A stretch of 64,000 bases of DNA from Leishmania mexicana MHOM/GT/2001/U1103 (taxonomy: Eukaryota > Euglenozoa > Kinetoplastea > Trypanosomatida > Trypanosomatidae). Shown here in pieces: positions 49,522-60,618 of this stretch. The notes under the pieces were generated by a model. The model saw nothing but the letters and a program-made list of their open reading frames with translations. It made no database searches and was not told the DNA's origin. Location of the stretch: the NCBI RefSeq assembly GCF_000234665.1, contig NC_018312.1, positions 194,516-258,515 of the forward strand, given 5' to 3'. Every line of letters starts with the position of its first letter. The stretch's first letter is position 1. A program made the translations under genes and the position numbers.

Positions 49522-50162
49522 CACGCAGACTCTGACTAAGCACTCCGCGAGGAAGGGTGAGAGAGAGAGGCGGCCACGTCTACTCCCACTTTTCGGCAGA
49601 GTTTCTCTGGTGCCATTCTGCGTGTTTCACTGTCCCGGCTCTCTCTCTTTGCCAAATATCTGCCTTCTTCCCTACGCTGGTGTGCGTGTGCGCGTTCTCG
49701 CGTGATTCAGGGACTCGTCCCCTCTATCCCTAGCTGTTCTCACCACCACCACACAGGCGCTGTCGTCGCCTTCTCTCTGCACCCCTCCCCTTTCCCACCA
49801 CTCACTCACCCCCCCCCTCAACACACAATGCGCAGTTCACAGGACGGCATGAAGGTCGTGGACGCCCCTCTCCTCTGGTAAGTACTGCTGGGAGGTGATC
49901 TGCCACGTTCACCTCCATGTTGTGTGTGTGTGTGTGGTGTATGCGTGCACACATGCAGCATCAGCGTCCTTTCAAGCTGATGCTCTTCTTACTCCCTGTC
50001 CACCTCGTTCGCTGCCTACCTGTTCCCCCCGTCCTCTTTCTTATTCTCTGTCCTTCGTGGCCTCCATGTGATCTGCTGCAGCTGTTCGTCATTGCGTAGC
50101 CACACACACACACAACTGCACCGTCTTTCCTTATTGCTCGCGGCTCTCCTTTTCTTTCCCTC
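49522..50162. other. Intergenic region
   Basis: CT-rich and C-run-rich spacer with a GT tract near 49919-49937. No gene is supported. Confidence 0.55.
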
Positions 50163-50239
50163 CGCCTCTGCAGCGCGTCTCAGCCCCCTTCTCCTCCCTC
50201 CTCCTCTCACTCCCTCTCGCCCCCACTCCAACACACTAG
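50163..50239 (+). promoter_or_regulatory. Polypyrimidine tract and predicted trans-splice acceptor
   Basis: A long C/T tract ends at the AG at 50238-50239, 100 nt before the GDI ATG. Confidence 0.5.
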
Positions 50240-50339
50240 ATATTAGAGAAAGGCACCACCTCTGCAGCGCTGCAGCGCCGGTTGTTCTGCTTGTCTGCAC
50301 AACATAAAAGGCGCACACGTCCAGAAAACATCCACCGCC

Positions 50340-51677
50340 ATGGAGGAGACGTACGATGCGATTGTGTGCGGGACGGGCTTGGTGGAGTGCGTGCTGTCCG
50401 GCCTGCTGTCCGTTAACGGATACAAGGTGCTGCACGTGGACCGCAACGCGTACTACGGCGGTGAGAGCGCCTCGTTGAACTTGGAACAGCTCTACCAGAA
50501 GTTCAACAAGGGCAAACCGCCGGCTTTCTTGGGCCGCAGCCATCTCTACAACGTCGATCTGATCCCGAAGGTGCTCATGTGCGCCGGTGAGCTGGTCAAG
50601 ATCCTGCGCGCCACCGTCGTGGATCGCTACAACATGGAGTTCATGTTGCTGGACTGCTCTTTTGTGATGAAGGACGGCAAGATCGCCAAGGTGCCGGCGA
50701 CGGAGATGGAGGCGCTGTCGTCATCGCTGATGGGCTTCTTCGAGAAGCGGCGCCTGCGCAACTTCCTCCAGTACGTGTCCAACTACAACGTGAAGGACAG
50801 CCGCACATACAAGGGCTACAACCTGCAAACCATGTCGATGCAGCAGCTCTTCAAGGAGTTTGACCTTGGCGCCGACACCATCAGCTTCGTCGGGCACGCT
50901 ATGGCTCTGCAGAACAACGAAGACTACCTGCACAAGCCAGCCATCGACACCGTGATGCGGTGCAAGTTGTACGAGAACTCCTTCCTGATGTACAACCGCT
51001 CCCCGTACGTGTACCCGCTCTATGGTAGCGGCGAGCTTCCGCAGGCGTTCTCGCGCCTGTCGGCCGTGTACGGCGGCACCTACATGCTTCAGACGCCTGT
51101 CGATAAGGTGAACTTTGACGCGAACGGCGCCTTCGAGTCCATCGAGAGCGGTGGCAAAAAGGCGTTCGCGAAGCTGGTGGTTGGCGACCCGTCGTACTTT
51201 CCGGACCGTGTCAGGTCGTGTGGTCAGGTGGTGCGCTGCATCGCGATCATGGACCACCCTATCCCCAACCTAAAGGTGACTGCCAACGCGTGCCAGATCA
51301 TCATCCCACAGTCGGAGCTGCGCCGCAAGAACGACGTGTACATCCTGCAGCTGTGTGAAGAAGACAAGGTGTGCCCCGAGGGCAAGTTCATCGTGATGAT
51401 CGGCACCGTGGTCGAGCATCCGGGGAACCCCAAGGCTGACCTGGAGGCTGGCCTCAAGCTGATCGGGCCCACGCTGGAGACGTTTATCTCTGTCTCTGAC
51501 CTGTACGAGCCTCTCGAGGACGGAAGCACGAGCCGCTGCTTTATCAGCAAGAGCTACGATGCCGCCACGCACTTCGAGAGCGCCGCGGAGGACATCCTCA
51601 ACCTCTTCGAGCGCATCCACGGCAAGCCGTACAGTTTCGACGCCATCAAGCGCACAGGTGAGGAGGTGCATGCGTAG
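50340..51677 (+). CDS. GDI1: Rab GDP dissociation inhibitor
   Basis: This 445-residue protein is collinear with Rab GDI across its full length. GDI extracts prenylated GDP-bound Rab proteins from membranes and recycles them through the cytosol. The N terminus carries the GDI/REP FAD-like signature IVCGTGLVECVLSGLLS, followed by VLHVDRNAYYGGESASLNL, which forms part of the Rab-binding platform. The domain continues with YNVDLIPKVLMCAGELVKIL and FMLLDCSFVMKDGKIAKVPAT. The later GYNL, SPYVYPLYGSGELPQAFSRL and GGTYML blocks belong to the same core. The length equals the usual 440-450 residues, which argues for GDI rather than the longer REP. It is soluble, with no signal or membrane segment. The ATG follows a good acceptor. 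Confidence 0.95.
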   Translation: MEETYDAIVCGTGLVECVLSGLLSVNGYKVLHVDRNAYYGGESASLNLEQLYQKFNKGKPPAFLGRSHLYNVDLIPKVLMCAGELVKILRATVVDRYNMEFMLLDCSFVMKDGKIAKVPATEMEALSSSLMGFFEKRRLRNFLQYVSNYNVKDSRTYKGYNLQTMSMQQLFKEFDLGADTISFVGHAMALQNNEDYLHKPAIDTVMRCKLYENSFLMYNRSPYVYPLYGSGELPQAFSRLSAVYGGTYMLQTPVDKVNFDANGAFESIESGGKKAFAKLVVGDPSYFPDRVRSCGQVVRCIAIMDHPIPNLKVTANACQIIIPQSELRRKNDVYILQLCEEDKVCPEGKFIVMIGTVVEHPGNPKADLEAGLKLIGPTLETFISVSDLYEPLEDGSTSRCFISKSYDAATHFESAAEDILNLFERIHGKPYSFDAIKRTGEEVHA

Positions 51678-53318
51678 GCACCGCTGTTGCTGCGTTTTTG
51701 TGCGTTATGGCATGCTGGCGAACGTGGCTGTGCTCTCGTTTTTGTGGCGGCAGAAAAGCGAAAGGAGGGTGCAGGATGCCGCTCCTTTTACGACGGTTAC
51801 TCGTACGAGCACGTGCCTGGTTCGATTGTACACCCCTCTGAGGCCATGCCGCGTGTACGGCAACCGGCGCAACATATCCTGCCAGCGCGCGAGGATCGCG
51901 CGTGCGCCTGTGTTGCGGGTTGCGGAGAGTCGCTCAATGATGATGGGCACAGGAAAGCAAACACACACGTGCACTCACACATGCTCTGCCTCGCTGCACC
52001 GTAGGACCCCTTCTCCAGGTTGTTTGTTTTTGATTTCGTGCGGTGTCTCCCGCTTTCTCCCCATCTTCCGGTCATCTCTCAGACGTCCCCACCCCTTTTC
52101 CGTTGTTAGGTGGGTTACGAATGGTCTTGTGTACGTTGACGGGCAGGGGTGGGTGGGTCCTGGTGGCAACGGTACCGGGAGGGCGTGCTTTTCTCGCCAT
52201 GGCAGCTGACCTGCAGTGTCGCGCTTCGTGCGTCCTCTGTGTGCGCGCCAACGTGCCTATCGTCGCGGCTCTTTTTTTCTGTTGTTGTTGTTTGGTCGTC
52301 TCCTCCTTCCATTTGTTGATTCGCTTCACGAGTGCTTCGTTGGTGGTGCGCGGCTGCTTTTTTTTTGATTCTGTGCGTTAGCTGCTGCTGGTGTGCTCCG
52401 TGGTTGTGTGTGTGTGCGCTCGAGGGAGAGATGTAGTGTATGCGACTGAGTTGGTGGTGAACACAGGTGGATACGCCCTTCGGGCAAGTAGGCGGCGGTG
52501 CCATCTTCACAGTCTTGCATGGATTGCCCCACCACTTCACTGCCCCACCCCTCGCGTCTCCACGACGCCTATTGTCACGCGTTTTCTGCGCGGATGTAGT
52601 TTTGATGCTCATGGAGAAGGGTGAAATACCCCCTTCTCCCTCTTCACGGCCACGGGCGTGGCACACGGATAGACAATGGGCGCAGTCGAAGGCCCCGGCC
52701 CTCTCCATCCTTCTCCTGCCTTCTTGCTTTATTATTCCCCTTCACGCTCTTTCGCTATGGGCGACTTTGGCATCCCGCTCTCCTCTGGTGCGCAACGAGG
52801 AGGACCTTTGCTGGTGTTTTACGTGCCTCCGTGGTGCTTTCTTCCCTCACAGCGGGAGGGAGGGGGTGGACGACTCGAACTCGCTTGTCTTCTTTTTCGT
52901 GTCGTTGTCGTTCGTTTTTTTTTTTCGTCGCTTTGTTTTTCCAATCGAAGGGTGTTATGCTCAAATAAAGTCATGCGTGCGCTTGGCGGAGGAGGAGTGG
53001 TGTTTGTGTGTGGTTGGGGGACACAAAGGTATGGATGGACGGAGCAAAGGGAGGCTGCAGAGGCGAAAACAAACTTTGACCCTCACCGTCCCCCTCCCCC
53101 TCCCACCATCCCTCTGACCTCGCCGAGATGTGTGCGAGCACGTGCTCATGTTTCCAGCAAAAGTCTGCGAAACAAAGACCACCTGAAGCTATCAGCAGTG
53201 GGTTGGCTGTCCTCTGGCTGCGTTCGCGCCAGCATCCTTTCAAGAGAGACGCAATGCCCGAAGCATGGGCGTGAATGCCCCCACTCCTACACGGCGTCAG
53301 GGCAGCAGGTATGCTCTG
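51678..53318. other. Intergenic region up to the assembly gap
   Basis: GDI 3' UTR and spacer. T-runs near 52270, 52360 and 52918 and CT-rich tracts are present. No gene is supported on either strand. Confidence 0.5.
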
Positions 53319-53418
53319 NNNNNNNNNNNNNNNNNNNNNNNNNNNNNNNNNNNNNNNNNNNNNNNNNNNNNNNNNNNNNNNNNNNNNNNNNNNNNNNNNN
53401 NNNNNNNNNNNNNNNNNN
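53319..53418. other. Assembly gap of exactly 100 N
   Basis: One hundred undetermined bases. The right edge begins with a (CA)n tract, so the gap probably sits in a simple repeat. The round number suggests a placeholder of unknown true length. Confidence 0.95.
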
Positions 53419-55549
53419 GTCACACACACACACATTCACATACACGTGTCCGCAGTGCTCTTAGTTCGTCGTACCTGTTCGCTCACGTTGAGTAGATGGG
53501 AAGGGAAACAGCGAACAAGGAAAAGGGCCCGCTTAAAAAAAACCTACCTGTTCCGTTTCTGTTGTTCTCGTGCGTGCTTGCCTTGCGCACGTCTGTCCAT
53601 GCGTGTGCGTCGGTGTCGTTCACGCCTCTGCGCACTCAGTCAGCAGTTCTCACTCTCCCCCTCTCCGCCAGCGAATCTGCGGGCAGAGCGTGAGAGAGGT
53701 AGAGGGACTGAGCTCAAAATAGAGAGTCGCGATAATCGGAACGGAAACGGACACAGACACATTTATCGTCTCACCGTGTGTGTGCGTGCAAGAAAAAAAT
53801 CTCAGCACTTTTTTGCATACAATCTCGTACTTGGTCGAGTCACTGGGCTCTTCCCCCTCCCCCCGCCATCCTCTCTGTACTTCGTTCTCTGCTACCTTCT
53901 CCTTTGGCTGAGAGGCAGGAGGGACTCTGTGAATTTGCATACGCACGCCCCTAACACTGTGGGCCTCAGAGGCAGAGAGGAGCGAAGAAGCGCATCACAC
54001 GAAGGCGGTTCCGGTTTCTCGTGCTCAGGTGCTTTTGTGTGTGCCGCTCTCTCACCCTCAGTGAAAGCACAGCTCGTCATTTGTAGGGGCTCGTTCATAA
54101 CCTGATTCAATATTTCGTGTTGGTGTAGTGGCGTGTTGTGGTCACTTGTCGCTGCCGCGGCTGTGTGTGTATGTGTGGGAGTGCAACATCTCGCATCTAC
54201 CCTCTCCAATACTCGTTCTCTCCATTTTTCTTGGTCTCCGTATTGTGTCTGTCCCTTCTTTGTTGTGTGTCGTTTGCTGTTATTGTCAGACTGCTGTGGC
54301 TCACCCTCTGCCTTTGCGCCCACCATCGTTTTTCTTCTTGGGCTTCTTTTCTTCCTCGCTCGCCCCCCTCCCTCCCTCCCTCCCCACCTCTCCCGTTGTC
54401 TACCCACGCTGCCGTATTCGCTCCACCTGGAGCGCCTCTTCTCTTAATTCCCTCGAGGTGTTTACTCGGTCTCCTCACCTCTCTGTGTGTGTTCTGCTCT
54501 GTGTTCTCCCCCCGACCCCTCCCCTCTCTCGGCCCCGCTCACTTCCCCCTTTTTGTGTTCCCGTCTCCCTCTCCCCGCGTTCTTCTGTTGTCGTGTTGAG
54601 CCTCCCTCCACGACTTCGCGTTGTCCACACTCTCACGCTCTTTTCTTGGCGTGGGTGGAGTTTGTTTTCTTTTCTGCTACCCTCTCACTCCCTCTCTTCT
54701 TGTTGTTTTTTTCGCACGTTTATGCGGCTTGTTTACGTTTGTGTGTATGTAGGGCCTCCATCTCAGGTACACGGACCATTCCGATTACCGTCATCGTCAT
54801 CGAATATTGTTGCTGCTGTTGTCATCCGGTTTGCTGTTGCTGTGGACTCGCTAGTGTGTCCGCTTGTGTCGCTTCTTCTCAGTGGCTTCGCTCCTCCTCC
54901 CTGCTTTACGTGATTTTGAAGAATATTTGCCGCGTCGGTCTTTTCGTTTTCGTTTCGCGGTCTGGCTTTGCTCCTCCGCCTGAGCCCCCATACTCCCCCA
55001 CTGCTCTCCCTCTTTTTTTCGGCTCTCTCTCTTCCCGCTACCCCGTACTCGTTCACCGGCTCGTCCTCTTACCTCCCCCTCACCCGACGCACAGACCCCA
55101 CGCACTCGTGCGAGGCGAGTGCGCAGAGCCAGAGAAAGACAAGTACGCGCACATACACATCGGTTTGTTTACGTCCGCCAAAAGTCGTCCCTGCAGCATC
55201 CCACGCGCCGAGGCAGACAAGGCAAAAAAAACGAAAAGCAGCAGCACGCACTGTGCCTCCTCCCCCCTCCCCCACACACACGCGCACAGACACACCCCTC
55301 CAACAGCGACAGCAACGAAAGTACCATACCAGCGAACAACATTGAAGCAACACGGGAAAACGGCAGAAAAAAAAGAACACGCACGCCCCCAAGTCTTTTC
55401 AAGAGGAGGAGGCCCGCAAGCAAAAAGCGAACAACGACAGCAGCGGATTGCTGCTCTGCGTGTCAGCGGTGACTCCACGGTCACTTTCCGCGTCACACCG
55501 CCTTGATCTTGTTTTGTGTTTGCTCTGGTGTCCTCAGCTGCCCAACTGG
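53419..55549. other. Intergenic region upstream of the kinase gene
   Basis: Strongly CT-rich, with (CA)n next to the gap. Long open frames on the + strand (54128-55506) are Ser/Leu/Phe/Cys-rich pyrimidine translations without domains. No gene is supported. Confidence 0.5.
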
Positions 55550-55650
55550 CTTTCACGTCTCTCGAGCATCGACCCCACACACCCTTCATTTTCCCTGTGC
55601 TTCTCATCTCTCTCTCTCTCCGCTCTCCCTCGATCGCTGCTGGGGTATAG
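55550..55650 (+). promoter_or_regulatory. Polypyrimidine tract and predicted trans-splice acceptor
   Basis: A CTCTCTCT-rich tract ends near the AG at 55649-55650, 82 nt before the kinase ATG. Confidence 0.5.
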
Positions 55651-55732
55651 CTGAGTTTTGCCGCGGGTTTTGTGTCGTGTGTACTCTCCCGATTTCTCTG
55701 TGGCCATTGAACCTCACCCCGGAGGGAGATCT

Positions 55733-57466
55733 ATGTTACGGATGAACGGGAATCAGGAAGATAGCATCCAGCCGGAGAGCAACAAGGATGTGATGGTCCA
55801 CGCAAGAGCACAATCTGTCGCCACGAGCATTCAGCACCGGCCCTCTCCACATGAGAATGATGCAGACGGTGTAGCTGATGCCTCACCCTGCCGCGCGGCG
55901 GGGACAAGGTTCCGATCGCCGTCTTTGCCAACGATGCAGCCGCGCGGGTGCACCAGAGTCGAAAGTACGTCGTGCACGTACACCATTCGGGAGGAGATTG
56001 GGCGAGGCGAGTACGGTCGTGTGTTCCTAGCAGACGCAACACCTCATCAACCTCAGCCGCAACTTCCCCTGCAACACTCTCAGTCAGCATCCTTCTTACC
56101 GCCCCCTACAAGCGGGGTGGCTGTGGGGCTGGGGTCGAAGGGGCGCAGCGGACCGCGAAACACCAGCGGTCGGCCTAGTCGCATGGTTCTGAAGCGCATG
56201 GACAACACCAGTGTCGAGGACGGGTTGCAGGCCGCCACGCTACGAGAAATCATGGTGCTGGACGAGGTGAGCGCCGGGACTTCCAATAGGGATCGTGTGG
56301 AGCGGGATGCGTTTCGCAGCGGCCGGGCCGTGTTTCGGCCAACCATGACGGCGCCCTCCAACACCCACGTGCAGGAGCGGTTTCCTTCCTCGTTTATGGA
56401 CCACAATCGTTACTTCGCCGGCGGCGCCGCAGAGGATGACTGGGCTGACATGGCTTCATCTTCGTCCGGGCCGTTGCGCAGTGGCACCTTTGACGCACTG
56501 TCCGCTCAGCAGAGACGGCGCATTAGCCGCGGGCGGCAGCATCTCATTGGGATTCGGGACGCAATATTGCGGCCGCGCGAGCAGCTCACCTACGTGGCGA
56601 TGGATTATTGCGAGGGCGGTGACCTGTGGCACTTCATGCGAGATTTGAAAGTCTCTGTGCGATCCTCTTCCGGAAAGTTCGGTGATATAATGTCGACGCG
56701 GGTGTTTCGACGCTGGTCGGTGGAGCTGATCTTGGCGCTGGGCTTTTTGCACTCGCACAACATCGCCCATCGCGACCTGAAGCCGCAGAATTTGATGCTC
56801 GCCAAGCGCACAGACGCGATACTCTCCTCATCCTTTGCTGTTGACAGCGCCAACAGCGAGTTGTGTGATATCGAGGGTGCGCCGGCCGGGGAGCTGTACG
56901 CGTTGAAGGTCGGCGACTTTGGCCTCTCGCGGCTGGAGGGGATCCCGTACAAGAAGTACGTGCACGAGGCAGTCACGCTTTGGTACCGCAGCCCGGATGT
57001 GCTGCTCGGGAACACAAACTACACCTACTCCGCAGACGCTTGGTCGCTGGGGTGCATTCTAGTCGAAATGGCCTCGGGCAGTGTCCTCTTCAAGGGCAAG
57101 GACGAGGCAGACGAGCTGCGGCACATCTTCACACGCGGCTGCCGCCCGTCCCCCTCGATCTTTCCACGAATGCGGGACTACCATTACTGCGAGCGGTATG
57201 CGGAGGTGCTGAATCGGTATCAGGAGGCGGACACCGAGAACATGACTGCGGAGGAACTGATGCAGATGCAGCTGGAGCGTATCAGCCGCCACCTGCGCGC
57301 GTTCCTGCGCGACCGTCACGCCCTCGAGCTGCTTGGCGATGCAGGGGTCGATCTGGTTGCCAGGCTGCTGATCCTCGATCCAGAGCGTCGTCTTACCGTT
57401 CTGGAGGCGATGAACCACCGCTTCTTCACGAACGCGTATGCTGAGGTCTACGGCGCGGATGGATAG
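55733..57466 (+). CDS. CMGC/CDK-like serine/threonine protein kinase with large inserts
   Basis: The 577-residue product has an 85-residue N-terminal extension, then a kinase domain. The glycine loop is GRGEYG (90-95); a 50-residue Pro/Ser/Gly insert separates it from the ATP lysine K154 (VLKRM). The C-helix reads ATLREIMVLDEV with E172 as the salt-bridge Glu, in the position of the CDK PSTAIRE helix. About 100 residues (180-280) are inserted before the hinge segment LTYVAMDYCEGGDLWHF. The catalytic loop is HRDLKPQN (346-353), then DFG (395-397) and VTLWYRSPDVLLG, a CDK-type activation-segment end. The terminal PERRLT is typical of CMGC kinases. All catalytic residues are present. The frame reaches upstream to 55658 only by a TTG; a start at 55742 is also possible. 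Confidence 0.88.
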   Translation: MLRMNGNQEDSIQPESNKDVMVHARAQSVATSIQHRPSPHENDADGVADASPCRAAGTRFRSPSLPTMQPRGCTRVESTSCTYTIREEIGRGEYGRVFLADATPHQPQPQLPLQHSQSASFLPPPTSGVAVGLGSKGRSGPRNTSGRPSRMVLKRMDNTSVEDGLQAATLREIMVLDEVSAGTSNRDRVERDAFRSGRAVFRPTMTAPSNTHVQERFPSSFMDHNRYFAGGAAEDDWADMASSSSGPLRSGTFDALSAQQRRRISRGRQHLIGIRDAILRPREQLTYVAMDYCEGGDLWHFMRDLKVSVRSSSGKFGDIMSTRVFRRWSVELILALGFLHSHNIAHRDLKPQNLMLAKRTDAILSSSFAVDSANSELCDIEGAPAGELYALKVGDFGLSRLEGIPYKKYVHEAVTLWYRSPDVLLGNTNYTYSADAWSLGCILVEMASGSVLFKGKDEADELRHIFTRGCRPSPSIFPRMRDYHYCERYAEVLNRYQEADTENMTAEELMQMQLERISRHLRAFLRDRHALELLGDAGVDLVARLLILDPERRLTVLEAMNHRFFTNAYAEVYGADG

Positions 57467-60057
57467 TCCCGGGTGGCTCCGCTTCAGGGGCGCACCGCTC
57501 CTCCCTCGCTTTCCTTCCACGCGCCCCTTTTCCCACCCCTTTACGCACTCGACCGCTCCAGCGATGTGGCCCGGCTGGAGTCCTTCGACTCGACACCGCC
57601 GCCACTACCTGCACCGCCATTACCCGACGCCAGCTGCAATAAGCCCACGCAGGCGCACCATAGGGAGGGAGGTGCGAAGGAACGCCCCTCCCTCTCCCCG
57701 CCTCGCCCCCCTCCCCCCACACACAAAATAGAGAGACTTGAACAGTGAAGGCGGTACTAGCAGAAGACGTGAGGAGGCGGAGTGAGAAAGGAAAGGGTAA
57801 CAGGAGAGCACAGCGATGCAGCGAGAGAAGGGCCGCCGCCGCAATATGACGAGCAAGCGAAGGGGAGGGGGAGGAAGGGATGGCCGACGCGCAGACACAG
57901 GAGGAGGAAAACAACGCGGCTAGAATGCTAAGCAGGGCCTGACCATCGATACCAGTATTAAAGGGGAGATGAAAGGTGAAAGCAGTCAGCAGCAAAGCGC
58001 GGACTCGATACTCGAAAAGAGCTGTTGGAGGGCGGCGTGTACATGTGCGATTTGGAGAGGCGCATGCGTGAGCTACCGGGCGGCGAGGCGGTGAAGGAGA
58101 ATGACGGTGTTGCTTAAATGTTCTAAGCACGGCAGCGTCTCCTCTGCTGAGTGTGGCGCCACAGCTGCTCTTCTGCGACCGTCTTCCTCCCGTCCAGTTC
58201 CCTCTGTGTTTCTATGTCCCTTTTTTTCCTTGAAAAGAAAAAAAAAGCATTAACTGGAAAAAAAGAGCGACCGTTTTCTTTTTTTTTCGTGCTAACGTGC
58301 GCGGATGATGATGATGTCTGTGTGTGCCTGTGTGCCTGTGGGATGGAGCCATCGAAGTCAGATGTGCTCCACACTCCGTGTCATCGAATGCCCTTTCTTC
58401 CTTCTTTTATGTATCCCTTTCGTTTCTTTTGTGTGTGTGTGCGTGTTTGTGTTGGAGCACTTTCCTCTCCGCCTCTGCTCGCGTGTGTGTGTAGCAACGG
58501 GAAAAGGGAGTTAGGGAGGGAAAGAGGAGCGCGTGTGTGCGCAGGCATCTGCCAGCGCTTGTGTCTGTGTATCGTGCGGCTGTTGGCGTGCTCATGGTGT
58601 ATCTAATCACGCTTCGCTTGTATCATTGTTGCTGCTACGCAGAGCGCATTCTTCACGTTTTTCTATCTCCTTCTTTTCCCCCCTCACCTCGTTCTCTGTT
58701 CATCGTTTTGTTTGGGCTGTTCTTTGACATGTTTGCGTGCCTTTCTCTGTGTGTGTTTGTGTGCGTGCGTGTGGTGGTGGAAAGGGTGGTGAATGGTTGT
58801 GTCGTGGGGGAGGGTTGAGGAGAAAGTATTACGACCGATCTGCTTGAGGGGTGGCCAACCTCCTCCACCACTATCCGCTTCAACTCTCACCTTTTTGTTC
58901 CTGCACACGTGTTGACATTTTTGTGCTCGCGCCTTTTCCTTTCTTTTTTGTTCCGAGGGGGGTGTCCTCTTGCTGACAGCGCCTCACCGCCCTCTGCTAC
59001 CCATCACATTTCTTTTATATCTGCCTGCCTCAACACCATTGCCAGCCATTTTTTTTTCCATCATCGTGGTGTTCTTCTGAATCTCGTGTTTACGTTTCTG
59101 TGTGCGCGCACCCTTTTCTCTCCCCCTCCCCTTTGGTCTAGTCTGTCTTCACACACGTTTCGATTTCTGCGCGGTCATTGTTTTTGTTTTTATTTAGCCG
59201 TTTCCTTTCTCTGTACCTTCTTCCAACGCTCTCATCTCTCCCACCCCGTTCCTCTTGTCTCCTGTCACAGACATGTGGGCGAGTATGCGTGCTTTTTTTT
59301 CCCCGCTCTCCCTCCGTCTCATCGGGGAAGGAAGCGCAGTGACTGAGCTCGAGGTGTGCTTTCACGCCCGCCACCCCCAGCTCCCAGCCACCTGCTTTCT
59401 CCTTTCCTCATCGGTGATCATCGAGCATACGATCGCGCTCACAGACACCGGAACACATACACACAGACACACAGACAAACACATACGCCTTCGATTCCCA
59501 TGTCGTTGTCTCTCTCTCTTTCCCCCATACCCTCTTCGCCAGCCTTTTCGATCTCCCCTCTCTCTGCTCGTCTATTTTTATGTGTTCATCCCTGTGTCCC
59601 CCTTCTGTCTCCCACCACCCTCCTCTCTCCCCTCCGCCTCTCAAAACTCTGTCGCTGGCCGCCTGATCCACCACCCTTTCCCTTGCCGATTTCTCGCCTT
59701 CCTGCAACGTCTGTTGCGAGGCACATTGGTGTCCACTCTCCTTCCTCTTGTTTCTTGCTTCACGCTTGCGTTTTATCATCGATTGTCACACCCCCTCCCT
59801 TTTTCTGTCTTTTCGCTTTTCATTCGAATGTACCAGATGGACGGCGTAGGTTTCTTTCCTGTGTTTCACATCCCGTCTCCGTCTCACCTCATCTCCCCAC
59901 CTGCTGCCCTGCCTCTTCACGACTGTCGGAGAGCCTCCGTATTGCCCTTTCTCCCTTTCCTTGCCTTGTGACCGTTTTCTTTGCCCGCTTGTCTGGGGGA
60001 GGGCTCACTTTTTTCTTCGGGAGGTCCTCTACTCCCGTTATGCTGTTCTTCGTTTGA
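57467..60057. other. Long region without a recognised gene
   Basis: The first 650 bp are purine/pyrimidine-biased, with open frames on both strands but no motif; the remainder is CT- and GT-rich. It probably includes the kinase 3' UTR. Nothing here supports a coding or RNA gene. Confidence 0.5.
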
Positions 60058-60618
60058 TGGCGGGGAGGTGGACACACCTCTTGCTGTGTGGCATCGCAGG
60101 GTCCAGTGCACCCTTTCCCCCACTCTCTGTGTGGGAAGCCCAAGCAGCCCACCCCCTATCCCTGCCGACGCCGAGCCACTTCGGGTGGTGAAAAACTCCA
60201 TGTACCTTCGACATGGTGGCGGCCAGGTTGTGGACGCTGCTGCGTCGGTGTGGCCAGCGACAGTGAATATATTGTGTGCCATCCCGGTGATGCGCGGAGT
60301 GTCCGCGTGACTCGAACGTATCCCACACGGCCCTCGCACTGCCCCCTGGTGTGTGGCGCCTGAGTGCCACCGCGAGGGATGCGCCAGATGGGAACCTGCC
60401 TAGCTGGTGGAGCGGCTGTGCGGCGACCTGCTCAGCGGCGGTGGCGGGTGGAGTCTGGTGCAGGGGCCGTGCTCCGATGACTGAGTCGGCGCATTGCTGT
60501 AAGCCGTGTGTGCCCACGGCTGCGCGGCACCACGCGGATGGGGGCCTGTGGCAGGCCGGGGGTGGTGGGTGGCGTTTCACTCGTTTGTATAGCCAGCATG
60601 GTGGGCATGTTGTTAACG
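60058..60618 (+). mobile_element. SIDER-like retroposon keeping the 51-bp segment
   Basis: The head (CACTCTCTGTGTGGGAAGCC) and the 3' half match the other copies. From 60276 to 60572 it is almost identical to 19431-19676, but it keeps 51 bp between two CTGGTG repeats (60404 and 60455) that the other copy lacks. The CGCGGA-GTG-TCCGCG hairpin lies at 60293-60307. The 5' half is much more diverged from the 19.2-kb copy. Confidence 0.72.

Noticed and set aside
54128..55506. Long + strand open frames upstream of the kinase gene
   Set aside because: They are Ser/Leu/Phe/Cys-rich translations of CT tracts that belong to the spacer and acceptor region.
57426..58130. 234-residue minus-strand open frame
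   Set aside because: It overlaps the kinase 3' end, has no motif, and opposes the direction of all supported genes.
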